Source: CAYLPJ01 sp964385465 (GTDB lineage: Bacteria; Planctomycetota; Phycisphaerae; SM23-33). Taken from it: a DNA stretch of 64,000 nt. The number at the start of each line of letters is the position of its first letter. Position 1 is the stretch's first letter. A program made the position numbers and the translations under genes. Positions 9,673 to 18,391 of this stretch are shown piece by piece. The notes below the pieces were generated by a model. It was not told where the DNA came from, did not search any database, and was given only the letters and a program-made list of their open reading frames with translations. The stretch spans positions 1 to 64,000 of the forward strand of contig CAYLPJ010000017.1 in assembly GCA_964385465.1 (NCBI GenBank), read 5' to 3'.

Positions 9673-9993
9673 CTAGTAGCGGGGCCCGCGTCCGCGCCCG
9701 CCGCCACCGCCGCCTCGTCGGCCGCCGCCGCCACCGCCGCGGTTCTCGCGGGGTCGCGCCTCGTTGACGGTCAGGGCCCGGCCGTCGAAGTCCCGCCCGT
9801 TGAGCGTCTCGATGGCCTCGTCGGCCGCGGCGTCGTCGGGCATTTCGACGAAGCCGAACCCTCGTGACCGTCCGGTGTCGCGGTCGGTAATGATCTTGGC
9901 GGAACTGACCTCGCCGAACTGGCCGAACAGCTCCCCCAACTCATCTTCGGAGGTGTTGAAGGACAGGTTGCCCACATAGATATTCTTCGCCAT
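9673..9993 (-). CDS. RRM-type RNA-binding protein with glycine/arginine-rich tail
   Basis: This is a 106-aa single RNA-recognition-motif protein of the small bacterial glycine-rich family found in cyanobacteria, proteobacteria and planctomycetes. RNP2 is IYVGNL (residues 5-10) and RNP1 is RGFGFVEM (44-51). The tail after residue 83 is almost entirely Gly and Arg. Such proteins bind single-stranded RNA and are often cold-induced, but regulation is not visible here. GGAG lies about 8 bases before the ATG. It is probably monocistronic, since a hairpin with a T-run lies 74 bases upstream and another hairpin lies downstream. The 328 bases up to the next gene hold only that terminator and nothing else I can support. 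Confidence 0.92.
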   Translation of the reverse strand: MAKNIYVGNLSFNTSEDELGELFGQFGEVSSAKIITDRDTGRSRGFGFVEMPDDAAADEAIETLNGRDFDGRALTVNEARPRENRGGGGGGRRGGGGGGRGRGPRY

Positions 9994-10066
9994 CGCTCGT
10001 CTCCACGCCTGAAAGGGACCCTAGCCTTTGTCGCACGGGTCGGGAAGGACAGCCTCGGCCCCATCG

Positions 10067-10094
10067 AAAAAGGCCATCGCACCGCGCGATGGCC
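10067..10094 (-). terminator. Rho-independent terminator
   Basis: On the minus strand a perfect 9-base stem (GGCCATCGC, loop of five, GCGATGGCC) runs straight into TTTTT. It lies 228 bases beyond the stop of the XylR-like regulator and 74 bases before the RRM gene, so it should isolate the two. It is the cleanest intrinsic terminator in the window. Confidence 0.75.
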
Positions 10095-10321
10095 GACTCC
10101 GCCTCCGGAGCGGAATCGCGGCCCGCTGCCTCGAAGCTCCGGCGACGTCGGGAACAAGGTCTGCCAAGGTTGTTGTCCAACATGGGCTATGGCGGGCTTG
10201 CGCGGGGCCTTCGAGCCCGTCGGCGCCGGGCCGCCGCGGCCGGGGATGGTATCCCGACCGCCCGCAGCAACCCGCGCCCGCCGATTCGCCATGGGAACAG
10301 TACGCCCCGCCGAGGCGCCGG

Positions 10322-11512
10322 TCAAGCAAAAACGGCCGGTCCGAATCGCGTCCGGTACGCCGACGGGCTCGCGCCGATCTGACGCTTCAATGCGGTGGCG
10401 AAATACGTCGCGTCGCGGAAACCGCACCGACGGGCGATCGTCCGGACCTTCAGGTCCGTCTCGCGCAGCAGCCGCATCGCGTGCTCGACCCGCACCCGGC
10501 GGATCTCCTGGAAGATTGTCCGGCCCAGGTCGCGTCGGAACCGCTGCTCCAGGTTCGTCCGTGAGACCGCCACCGCCTCCAACACGTCCGCCGGGGCGAT
10601 CCCTTCCGTCGCGTGGCGGCGGATGAACGCCACCGACTCGGCCGTGAGGGGATCCTCGATCGCCAGCGACTCCGTCGACCGCCGCTCGACCACCCCGGCC
10701 GGGGGGACGAGTGTGAGGTGAGGCCCGTCGTCTCGCCCGTCCAGGAGGCGGTCGATCCGCCGGGCGGCGAGGTAGCCGATCCGGCGGCAGTTCTGTTCGA
10801 TCGAGGAGATGGCCGGCGTGGTGATGTCGCACAGCAGCGAGTCGTCGTCCACGCTGAGCAGCGCCAGTTCCTCGGGCACACGCGGGGAGAGTCGGCGGCA
10901 GGCCCACGCGCCGCGGACAGCAAGGTTGCAGTCGGCGAAGAGCACCCCGGCCGGCCTGGGCAGCCCGGCGAGCCACGCCCCCAGATCCGCCGGCGGCGGC
11001 GTCCGGTGCGGGGCGTGCCGCGAGCCGCGTTGGGCGACGACTTCCCCGCCGGCCCCGGCCGCGGCGGCGAACAGGCCGTCTTCCCGCTTGTCCGAGAACG
11101 GCACGCCGGGGAAACCCCAGAACGCCACGCGGCGGAACCCCTTGGCCGACAGGTGCTCATATGCCAATCGCCCCACGGCGATGTTGTCCTCGCTGACGCA
11201 GGGCCAGTCCGCGGCGAGGTGAGCGGATTCGCCGACCAGCACGACGGGTTTGTCAAGCTGGCGGGCGATATCCACCCACCGGCCCACCGGCGGGTGCATG
11301 ATCAGCCCGTCGGCGTTGGCGGGCTCCAGCAGCCGTCGCGGGTCGGAGGTACTGCCTGCCTGAAAGAGCAGCTCCCACGCCGGGCCCCGCTGGTCGGCGT
11401 AGTCGATCGTGCCGCGGACGATGCGCCGTCCCCAACTGGCGGCCGTGGTCACTGCCACCACCACCCGCCGGGGCCGTTTGTCTCGCGTTCGCCCGGAGGA
11501 AGTCCGGTGCAT
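10322..11512 (-). CDS. XylR-like transcriptional regulator (LacI-type sensor, AraC-type HTH)
   Basis: This 396-aa regulator has a LacI/periplasmic-binding-like sugar sensor (about 15-285; RRVVVAVTTAASWGRRIVRG at the start, VPEELALLSVDDD later). A C-terminal AraC-family double helix-turn-helix follows (about 290-390; TIARRCGFRDATYFATALKR then GASPSAYR). This is the arrangement of E. coli XylR and many planctomycete sugar regulators. It probably binds DNA in response to a sugar freed by the neighbouring hydrolases. It is divergent from the plus-strand trio starting at 11662, with 149 bases between, so control of that trio and of itself is likely. A second member of the family is at 52112-53311. 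The ligand cannot be told. Confidence 0.9.
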   Translation of the reverse strand: MHRTSSGRTRDKRPRRVVVAVTTAASWGRRIVRGTIDYADQRGPAWELLFQAGSTSDPRRLLEPANADGLIMHPPVGRWVDIARQLDKPVVLVGESAHLAADWPCVSEDNIAVGRLAYEHLSAKGFRRVAFWGFPGVPFSDKREDGLFAAAAGAGGEVVAQRGSRHAPHRTPPPADLGAWLAGLPRPAGVLFADCNLAVRGAWACRRLSPRVPEELALLSVDDDSLLCDITTPAISSIEQNCRRIGYLAARRIDRLLDGRDDGPHLTLVPPAGVVERRSTESLAIEDPLTAESVAFIRRHATEGIAPADVLEAVAVSRTNLEQRFRRDLGRTIFQEIRRVRVEHAMRLLRETDLKVRTIARRCGFRDATYFATALKRQIGASPSAYRTRFGPAVFA

Positions 11513-11661
11513 GAGCGTCTCCTTGCCTGTGTAAGATATCTAACGCGTTTTGAGATATATTGCAATACGGGGAGCCCCGGCGAAGTGGTATGCTCTGCGA
11601 AAGACCGGGCGCCGCCGCCCGGCAATGGCGCACGGTGTATACCAGCAGAAAAGGGTTCGCC
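11513..11661. promoter_or_regulatory. Divergent promoter/operator region between xylR-like gene and propeller operon
   Basis: This 149-base gap separates two divergent units. The AT-rich part (about 11530-11567) contains the perfect 8-base palindrome AGATATCT at 11534-11541 and a further AGATATAT at 11553-11560. These are candidate operator half-sites for the adjacent XylR-like protein. Placement supports the idea; the exact promoter boxes are not clear. Confidence 0.4.
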
Positions 11662-13326
11662 ATGTCAGTAAGGGCGAGAATTCCTATGGTGCCGGCTTTC
11701 GTTCTCGCGGGCGTCCTGATTGCCGGCCCGGCCGGCGGCGGGGACCGGCAGCGGGCGGTCTGGGGCAACGACCCCTCCCACAACATGGTCCTCGACGCCA
11801 AGGGCCTGCCCGAACGCTTCGATGAGACCACGCTGCTCTGGGAGGTCGAGACCGGCGCGAAATGGGGCTTCGCCATGCCCACCGTCGTCGACGGCCTGGT
11901 ACTCCACGGCACCGGGCGGGGCGGGCTGATCGACCCCCGCTATGACGAGGCGCTGGGCGGGTCCGGCGCGTATACCTGCCGGGACCTGAAGACCGGCAAG
12001 CCGCTGTGGCAGGTGATCGTGCCCTGCAACACGTACAACCTGTCCTATGGCGTGTGCACCACGCCGGTGATCGAGGGGCGGCGGGTCTACATCCTCGCCC
12101 TCGGCGAGATGCTCTGCCTGGACCTCGACGGGCTGGAAAACGGCAACCAGGGCATGGGGCCCGACGCCGAGCTCCGCTTCCAGACGAGCGTGGCCGGCAA
12201 GCGGCTGGAAGACGCCAAGGACATCGACGCCCTGCCGACGGCGGCCGGCGACATCATCTGGCGGTTCAGCCTGTGGGACCTCGGCGTGGGGTTCCACGAC
12301 GCCACCGCCTGCGCCCCGCTCCTGCTGGGCGACCAGCTCTGGATCACCACCTCGCACATTGTCGGCTCGGAGATCCGTCCCACCGAGCGCAACGCCCCGC
12401 ACGTGATCGTGCTGGACAAGGACACCGGCCGGCTTATCGCGCGGGACCGCATGGACATCCCGTACATCTACCACGGCGCGTGGTCCTCGCCGAGCCTGGC
12501 AACCGTCGGCGGGCGGAAGGTGGTGGTCTACGCCGACGGGTACGGCATGATGCACGGGCTGGCTGTGCCCGGGAAGCCGGCCAAGGGCGAGGAGGTCGCG
12601 ACCCTCAAGGAGCTCTGGCGGGTTGATCTCAACCCCAGGGAGTACCGCTACGATCCCAACGGCAAGGAGATCCCATACACCGAGGACAAGCGGCTGTTCC
12701 GCCGCTACCCGCCGGGGTACGGCAAAGACATGGACCGCTGGGCGCCGATCCTCTCGCGGCGAAGGAACCAGGCCCGCGGGCCCTGTGACTGCATCTCCAT
12801 GCCCGCCTGCATCGGCGACCGCATCTACATCGGCATCGGCCGCGATTGCTACTACACCACCGACGAGGCCCCCGGGCGGATGATGTGCTGGCAGCTCACC
12901 GGCCCGGCCAAGGCCCCGAAGCTGCTCTGGGAGAGCCGCAAGGTCTACCGCACGCACTGCACGGCGTCGGTGGCCGACGGGCTGGTCTATGTGGCCGACA
13001 TCGCCGGCCTGCTGCACTGCCTTGACGCCGACACCGGCGAGCAGCTCTGGCAGGCCGACCTGGGCAAGAAGGTCATTACCCGCTCGCAGATGATCGCCGA
13101 CGGGAAGGTCTACGTCGCCAACGAAAAACGCGAGATGCACGTCTTCCGCCACGGACGCCGGCTCGAGAAGCTCGGGGAATGGAAGCTGCCCGGCAAGCCG
13201 TCGACCATCGAGGCCGTCGACGGCCTCATCGTGGTCTCCTTCGGCGGCGGGTTGGCGGTGTACGGCCGGGCGGAGGCGCTGGCGGCCGCGTGCGGGAGCA
13301 AGTCCGCGGGAAAGGCCGACAAGTGA
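11662..13326 (+). CDS. Secreted PQQ-type beta-propeller protein
   Basis: This 554-aa protein has a signal peptide (about 1-22) and repeated blades of the PQQ/BamB-like propeller class. Examples are DLKTGKPLWQV, DKDTGRLIAR and DADTGEQLWQADLGKKV, the classic D-x-x-TG-x-x-x-W repeats. Such propellers may bind pyrroloquinoline quinone or only serve as scaffolds, and cofactor binding is not shown here. I chose the ATG at 11662 because AGGG lies upstream and the hydrophobic signal follows at once. Its stop overlaps the GTG of the next gene by four bases, implying translational coupling to the propeller/c-haem protein. A second, shorter protein of this class is at 23966-25339. Confidence 0.82.
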   Translation: MSVRARIPMVPAFVLAGVLIAGPAGGGDRQRAVWGNDPSHNMVLDAKGLPERFDETTLLWEVETGAKWGFAMPTVVDGLVLHGTGRGGLIDPRYDEALGGSGAYTCRDLKTGKPLWQVIVPCNTYNLSYGVCTTPVIEGRRVYILALGEMLCLDLDGLENGNQGMGPDAELRFQTSVAGKRLEDAKDIDALPTAAGDIIWRFSLWDLGVGFHDATACAPLLLGDQLWITTSHIVGSEIRPTERNAPHVIVLDKDTGRLIARDRMDIPYIYHGAWSSPSLATVGGRKVVVYADGYGMMHGLAVPGKPAKGEEVATLKELWRVDLNPREYRYDPNGKEIPYTEDKRLFRRYPPGYGKDMDRWAPILSRRRNQARGPCDCISMPACIGDRIYIGIGRDCYYTTDEAPGRMMCWQLTGPAKAPKLLWESRKVYRTHCTASVADGLVYVADIAGLLHCLDADTGEQLWQADLGKKVITRSQMIADGKVYVANEKREMHVFRHGRRLEKLGEWKLPGKPSTIEAVDGLIVVSFGGGLAVYGRAEALAAACGSKSAGKADK

Positions 13327-15920
13327 CCGCCCGCGCATCGATCCGGGCCGCCTGGGTGCTGGCGGCGGTGACGTTGGCGACGAGTTCCGCCCCCGGCGGG
13401 CCGAAGGGCCGCGGCAGCAAGGCCCCGCCGGTCGAGCAGGACATCCGCCGCTTCACGTTCAACTGGCAGAAGGACCTGGAGCCGGCGTGGTACGACGAGA
13501 CGCCGGGCGTGCTGAAGACGGCGTTGGCGGGAGACCTGGCGGAGGTCGAGGAGATCGTCTTCGCGGCCCGGGGCTGCGGGCGGGACTGGCACTGGTACGC
13601 GAATTTCGGCTACAACATCCGCCGCGAGAAGCAGTTCTATCACGGCGGCATCGGCGGGGCGCTCTGTGCAGTCAACCCCCGGACCGGCAAGCTCCGCATC
13701 CTGCTGCGAGACTACGAGGGCGACATCCGCGACCCCGCCGTCAGCTACGACGGCAAGACCGTGCTGTTTTCCTACCGCAAGGGCGGCGAGAGGCAGTTCC
13801 ACCTGTACACGGTCCCCGCCGACGCGTCGATCGGCTCCGACGGGTCGCCGCCGGAAGGCCTGACCCCCCTCACCGACGGCGCATTCGACGACATCGAGCC
13901 CTGCTGGCTGCCCGACGGCGGGATCATGTTCTGCTCGTCCCGCTGCATGCGCTGGGTGCCCTGCTGGTACTCGCAGGTGGCGATCATGTACCGCTGCGAG
14001 GCCGACGGCTCGGACCTGCGCCCGGTGAGCTTCGGCGTCGAGAACGAGAACACCCCCTGGCCCATGCCCGACGGACGGGTGCTCTACACGCGGTGGGAGT
14101 ACGTCGACCGCAGTCAGACCGGCTACCACGGGCTGTGGACGATCGACCCGGACGGCACGGGGACGGCCCTGCTCTTCGACAACCTGGGCACGAGCAATCT
14201 GTACATCGACGCCAAGTCCATCCCCGGTACGCGGGAGATCGTCAGCGTCATCACCCCCGGCCACGGGCGGAACGAGCATCGCGGGCGGCTGGGCATCATC
14301 CGCCCCGCGGCCGGGCCCGACAGCGAACGCGCCGCGAGGTTCCTGGACCGCGGCTATCCCGCCCGCACGGCGGAAAAGCGCAAAGGCCACGTTGGCGAGG
14401 AGGCCTGGCGGGACCCGTACCCCGTCTCGGCCGACTGTTTCCTGGCGGCGACCAGGCGCTGCCTGGCCGTGATGAACGCGGGCGGGGACTACGAGGTCTT
14501 CTTCGAGCTGCCGGGAGGGTGGCACGACAAGTGGTGGGCCCACGAGCCGCGCCCGCTTCGGGCCCGCCGGCGGGAGCCGATCATCCCCCATACGCCGGAT
14601 TCCGGGGACGGCATGGCCACCGTGGCGGTCATGGACGTCACCGAGGGGCGGAACATGGAGGGCATCGACCCCGGCGACATCCGCCGGCTGTTGGTCATGG
14701 AGGAACTGCCCCGACCGGCGAGCGTCTGCGCCTACGCCGACGCCCTCTCCAGTGGGCCGAACTACGTGCTGCATCGCATCCTGGGCACCGCGGAGGTCGA
14801 GTCCGACGGCTCGGCCCATTTCCGCATTCCCGCGGGTCGACCGGTGTTCTTCTACGCCCTCGACGCCAATGGCCTGGCCGCCAAGGTCATGAGCAGCTAC
14901 ATCTCCGCCATGCCCGGGGAGGCCGTCTCCTGCGTCGGCTGCCACGAGCGGCGGGTGCATACGCCGATGCGGCGGCACTACGTTCGCGTGCCGGCGGCGC
15001 TGAAGCGGGCGCCCGACGCGTTGGCCCCCCTCTCCGGCGTGCCGGAGATCATGGACTACGTCCGCGACATCCAGCCGATCTGGGACGCCCACTGCGTGCG
15101 CTGCCACAACTACAGGAAGCAGGCGGGCAAGCTGCTGCTGGTCGACGACATGACGCCGGCATTCAGCGTCAGCTACCATCAGCTCAAGCGAAGGCGGCCG
15201 GGCGGCGTGAAGCTGGCCCACTGCAACCCCGGCAGCAACCCCGGGCCGTACAAGACCGCGTCGGGCGGCAGCCGGCTGCTGGAGGTACTGCTGGGCGGTC
15301 ACCAGGACGTGAAGCTCTCGCCCGTCGAACTGGAGCGGATCAAACGCTGGGCGGACTCCGGCACGGTCTTCGCCGGGACGTACGCCGCCCTCGGCAGCGT
15401 CTCGCGGGACAACCGGATCAAACTCACCGATACCCACAAGCCGCTGCTGGACGTGATGAAACGGCGCTGCGACCGCTGCCACCAGAGCAAGTGGACGCGA
15501 GGTCACTGGCTGGACGGCGAGAACCGCCGCGTGGCCGGGCGGTACAATGTCACCGACCCGGCGAAGTCGCTGCTGCTGCTGGCGCCGCTTGCCAAAGATG
15601 CCGGCGGGCTCGGCTGGTGCGTGCCGGAGAAGCACGACGGCGACAAGGCCCCGCCGTTCGCCGAACGAGACAGCGAGGACTTCAAGACGCTGCGGGCATT
15701 CGTCGACGAGATCGTGACCGCCTTCGGCCGGCCGAGGTGGTTCCAGGACGGCTTCCGCCCGCGGGACTTCTACATCCGCGAGATGAAGCGATTCGGCGCC
15801 CTGCCGGCGGCGTTCGACGCCGACCGCGATACCCTCCGCCCGTACGCCGCCGACCGCCGCTACTTCCGCACCATCTACCGCCAGGGCCCCGGCCCCAAGC
15901 CCGGCAGTGAGGATGAGTAG
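13323..15920 (+). CDS. Secreted propeller/c-haem protein, hydrazine-synthase-alpha-like family
   Basis: This 865-aa exported protein has a signal peptide (about 1-25), a TolB/WD-like propeller (about 60-500; DPAVSYDGKTVLFSYRKGG, CWLPDGGIMFCSSR), and a C-terminal part with three CxxCH haem c motifs: CVGCH (537-541), CVRCH (591-595) and CDRCH (716-720). The phrase DIQPIWDAHCVRCH is typical of planctomycete cytochrome domains. This architecture is what databases call HZS-alpha-like, yet nothing here suggests anammox, so the role is more likely electron transfer or oxidative sugar chemistry. The GTG start overlaps the previous stop by four bases with AAAGG upstream. A relative with two haem motifs is at 27131-30208. 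Confidence 0.82.
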   Translation: MTARASIRAAWVLAAVTLATSSAPGGPKGRGSKAPPVEQDIRRFTFNWQKDLEPAWYDETPGVLKTALAGDLAEVEEIVFAARGCGRDWHWYANFGYNIRREKQFYHGGIGGALCAVNPRTGKLRILLRDYEGDIRDPAVSYDGKTVLFSYRKGGERQFHLYTVPADASIGSDGSPPEGLTPLTDGAFDDIEPCWLPDGGIMFCSSRCMRWVPCWYSQVAIMYRCEADGSDLRPVSFGVENENTPWPMPDGRVLYTRWEYVDRSQTGYHGLWTIDPDGTGTALLFDNLGTSNLYIDAKSIPGTREIVSVITPGHGRNEHRGRLGIIRPAAGPDSERAARFLDRGYPARTAEKRKGHVGEEAWRDPYPVSADCFLAATRRCLAVMNAGGDYEVFFELPGGWHDKWWAHEPRPLRARRREPIIPHTPDSGDGMATVAVMDVTEGRNMEGIDPGDIRRLLVMEELPRPASVCAYADALSSGPNYVLHRILGTAEVESDGSAHFRIPAGRPVFFYALDANGLAAKVMSSYISAMPGEAVSCVGCHERRVHTPMRRHYVRVPAALKRAPDALAPLSGVPEIMDYVRDIQPIWDAHCVRCHNYRKQAGKLLLVDDMTPAFSVSYHQLKRRRPGGVKLAHCNPGSNPGPYKTASGGSRLLEVLLGGHQDVKLSPVELERIKRWADSGTVFAGTYAALGSVSRDNRIKLTDTHKPLLDVMKRRCDRCHQSKWTRGHWLDGENRRVAGRYNVTDPAKSLLLLAPLAKDAGGLGWCVPEKHDGDKAPPFAERDSEDFKTLRAFVDEIVTAFGRPRWFQDGFRPRDFYIREMKRFGALPAAFDADRDTLRPYAADRRYFRTIYRQGPGPKPGSEDE

Positions 15921-16959
15921 TCGGCGTGGGAAGGCGAGTGTGGCGGCCCTGACCCTGATCGTATTGACCGCGGCTGCCGGCGGCGGGGAATGGGTCGAGT
16001 TGACGGATCGGCTGAAAGCCCATGACGCGGGCGTGCGCCGCGGCGCCGTGGCGGTCGACGCCAACAGCGGGGCCGTCTACGTGCTGGGAAAGCAGGCCGT
16101 GCACGTCAGCGACGACGCCGGGCAGACCTGGCGGACGATCGGACGGGACGTGCTCCGCGGGCAGAACTGGTACGCCGCCGCCCTGCAGAATAGCCCGGCT
16201 GGCCCCGGACTTGCGGTGTTCCTCAAGGCCGACCCAAACGAGCCGTACGCCTCGGCAATGACGCTCGATGGCGGACGCACGTGGCGGACGATCTCCCGCG
16301 TGACCGTGTCCGACCGTCGTCTCCACTGTTGGGGGTGGTCCTGGGGCCAGGTCGGTTTCGGCCCGGCCCGGCCGACGTTCGTGCTCGCCCGCATGCACCA
16401 TTCTCGCCGCATGTGGGCCAGCGAGGATGCCGGGCGGACTTGGCGCGAGCTGCCGCTGGCCACTGCGCACATGGGCCTCTACGATCCCCGCATCCTCGTC
16501 GCCGCCCGGCCGAAACGCCGCGAGCTCCTCCGCTCGGCCGACGCGGGCCGCACGTGGGAGACGGTCGCCCGACTGCCGGTGGCCACCCATCGCCCCGTCC
16601 GTCGCGGCAAGCGGCTGACTTGGCTGCTCGACGACGGGCTGGCATACTCCGAGGACGCCGGACGGACGTGGCAGCGCGCGAACGCCCCGGCCGGAGGACG
16701 CTGGGGGCCGTGCTTCGGACGCGACGACCGCGACATGGTCGTCGCCACCCTCGATGCGGTCTACCGCACCACCAACGCCGGCCGGACCTGGCGGCGCCTT
16801 GCCGCCAACCACGCCGTCGCCGTCTGCCCGAACTACAAGGGCGAGCGATTCCGCATGGACTGGTTCGTCGGCGCCACCGCCTTCGCCCTCGACACCGAGC
16901 GCGATCGGCTGTACCTGGCCACCTTCAACCGCCTCTTCCGGCTGGACCTCGCCGAGTAG
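15913..16959 (+). CDS. Secreted Asp-box (BNR-repeat) propeller protein
   Basis: This 348-aa protein has a signal peptide (about 1-26) and six Asp-box repeats of the S-x-D-x-G-x-T-W type: SDDAGQTW, LDGGRTW, SEDAGRTW, SADAGRTW, SEDAGRTW and TTNAGRTW. These occur in sialidases, sortilin-like proteins and xyloglucanases, where they mark the blade turns and are not catalytic. No catalytic signature is evident, so it could be a glycan-binding propeller or an unrecognised hydrolase. The ATG at 15913 overlaps the previous gene by 8 bases; an in-frame GTG at 15907 is possible. It is the last gene of the plus-strand trio and ends 3 bases before the convergent sulfatase. Confidence 0.78.
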   Translation: MSSRRGKASVAALTLIVLTAAAGGGEWVELTDRLKAHDAGVRRGAVAVDANSGAVYVLGKQAVHVSDDAGQTWRTIGRDVLRGQNWYAAALQNSPAGPGLAVFLKADPNEPYASAMTLDGGRTWRTISRVTVSDRRLHCWGWSWGQVGFGPARPTFVLARMHHSRRMWASEDAGRTWRELPLATAHMGLYDPRILVAARPKRRELLRSADAGRTWETVARLPVATHRPVRRGKRLTWLLDDGLAYSEDAGRTWQRANAPAGGRWGPCFGRDDRDMVVATLDAVYRTTNAGRTWRRLAANHAVAVCPNYKGERFRMDWFVGATAFALDTERDRLYLATFNRLFRLDLAE

Positions 16960-16962
16960 CCC

Positions 16963-18360
16963 TCAGGCGGGCACCTCGAAGTCATCTCCCGTCCGCTTGC
17001 ACCAGTCGGCCAGCAGGCGGCGGTGACGGGCCAGTTCGCCGGCCGCGGACGCCTCGGCGATGAGATTGCGCATCTCGCCGGGGTCTTCGACGAGGTCGAA
17101 AAACTGCTCTCGGCGCCCGCCGTCGCTGTAGACAATGTACTTGTACCGCGCGGTGCGGACCGTTCGGCCCCCGGCGCGAGCGATGGCCGTCTCCGTCACC
17201 GCGTACTCCCGCAGCCGCGCCGGCTTGCCTTCGATGATCGGCCGGACGCTCTGCCCGCGAAGCTTTGCCGGGGCCGACAGGCCCGCCAGATCAAGCAGCG
17301 TGGGGATCATGTCCAGACCGGATGAAACCGGGTGGTCGTCCACGACGCCCCGCCGGCCGCCCGGGGCCCGGATGATCCAAGGCACGCGAATGCACTCCTC
17401 CCACAGGGCCGTCTTCTGGTTCCACTCGTGGGCGGCCGCACCGTCGCCGTGGTCCGAGACGAAAACGACGATCGTACGGTCCTTCTGTGGCGAGCGGTCC
17501 ACGGCCGCCAGAAGCAACCCGATGAGCCGGTCGAGCCCCTCGGTGTACTGCCGGTACGCCCAGATGTACTGTCGCCAGTCATCGCGGGTCCACTTGGCCG
17601 TCGGATGCGCCAGCTTGGCCGAGAGCTCCTTCTGCTTCCGCAGCACCTCGGGGACGTTCGGTCCCTCGGCGAAGTTCGCCGGCAGGTCCGGGCACCTGCC
17701 CGGCTCCGGAGGCTTGAGCTTGTCCTTGCCCGCCGTGTGGGCGCGGGCCCACCCGCAGATCTCGTGCGGCTTGTCGTAGGAGACCGTATAGAAGAACGGC
17801 TGGTCGCCATCATGCTGCCCGATCCGCTCGGCGACTTCTTCGGTCCGTTTGCGGATGCCCCCGTTGCCGAAGTACTCGAAGCCGCAACGGGAAGGGGCCT
17901 TCTCGTCGGCCGGGACGTGCCACTTCCCCGCGTACCCGCACCGGTACCCCGCCGCCGAGAAACGCTGCCACAGCAGCGGATAACCCTCGTTGCGCCGGGC
18001 GAACTCCGCCCGGACGGCCTCGGATCGCCCCCCGCCGCGATTGCCGAAGTAGCGGCGCTCGTGGGGGTAGACCCCCGCGGCCATGGCGATCCGCGAGGGA
18101 ACGCACAGCGGGTAGGCGCAGGTCGCTCCCCGGAACCACACCCCCTCGTTCGCCAGGCGATCGATGTTGGGGGTACGCACCTCGCAGCCGGCCACACCCA
18201 TGGTGAAGGCGTTCAACTGATCGGAGATGATCATCAGAATGTTGGGCCGTCGCGGCCTTGGGGCCGGCGACGCGGCGCCGGCGCTTGTCGCGCTCAGCGC
18301 CGCAGCCGGCCCGGCCGCGATGGCCCTGCGGAGGAACTCGCGGCGTGTCTGTCGCATCAT
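16963..18360 (-). CDS. Tat-exported sulfatase (S1 family, CxPSR type)
   Basis: This 465-aa sulfatase has a twin-arginine signal (RREFLRRA, residues 7-14) then an Ala-rich core. The formylglycine motif is C86-V-P-S-R within YPLCVPSR, and the metal-site aspartate is in ISDQ (D47). The motif S-D-H-G-D-G supplies the later metal ligands. Family S1 enzymes need an FGE or anSME maturase to convert the cysteine, and none is in the window. The starting ATGATG at 18360 has GGAG 7 bases upstream. It is the last gene of a minus-strand unit, 31 bases after the beta-helix protein. Substrate inferred: sulfate esters on the polysaccharide attacked by the neighbours. Confidence 0.93.
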   Translation of the reverse strand: MMRQTRREFLRRAIAAGPAAALSATSAGAASPAPRPRRPNILMIISDQLNAFTMGVAGCEVRTPNIDRLANEGVWFRGATCAYPLCVPSRIAMAAGVYPHERRYFGNRGGGRSEAVRAEFARRNEGYPLLWQRFSAAGYRCGYAGKWHVPADEKAPSRCGFEYFGNGGIRKRTEEVAERIGQHDGDQPFFYTVSYDKPHEICGWARAHTAGKDKLKPPEPGRCPDLPANFAEGPNVPEVLRKQKELSAKLAHPTAKWTRDDWRQYIWAYRQYTEGLDRLIGLLLAAVDRSPQKDRTIVVFVSDHGDGAAAHEWNQKTALWEECIRVPWIIRAPGGRRGVVDDHPVSSGLDMIPTLLDLAGLSAPAKLRGQSVRPIIEGKPARLREYAVTETAIARAGGRTVRTARYKYIVYSDGGRREQFFDLVEDPGEMRNLIAEASAAGELARHRRLLADWCKRTGDDFEVPA

Positions 18361-18391
18361 GTCAGGCTCCAGCAGGTCCGGGAACGGCGGA

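Noticed and set aside
9994..10321. Small protein genes or an RNA gene in the gap between the RRM gene and the XylR-like regulator
   Set aside because: Short frames there lack ribosome sites and recognisable motifs; only the intrinsic terminator at 10067-10094 is supported.
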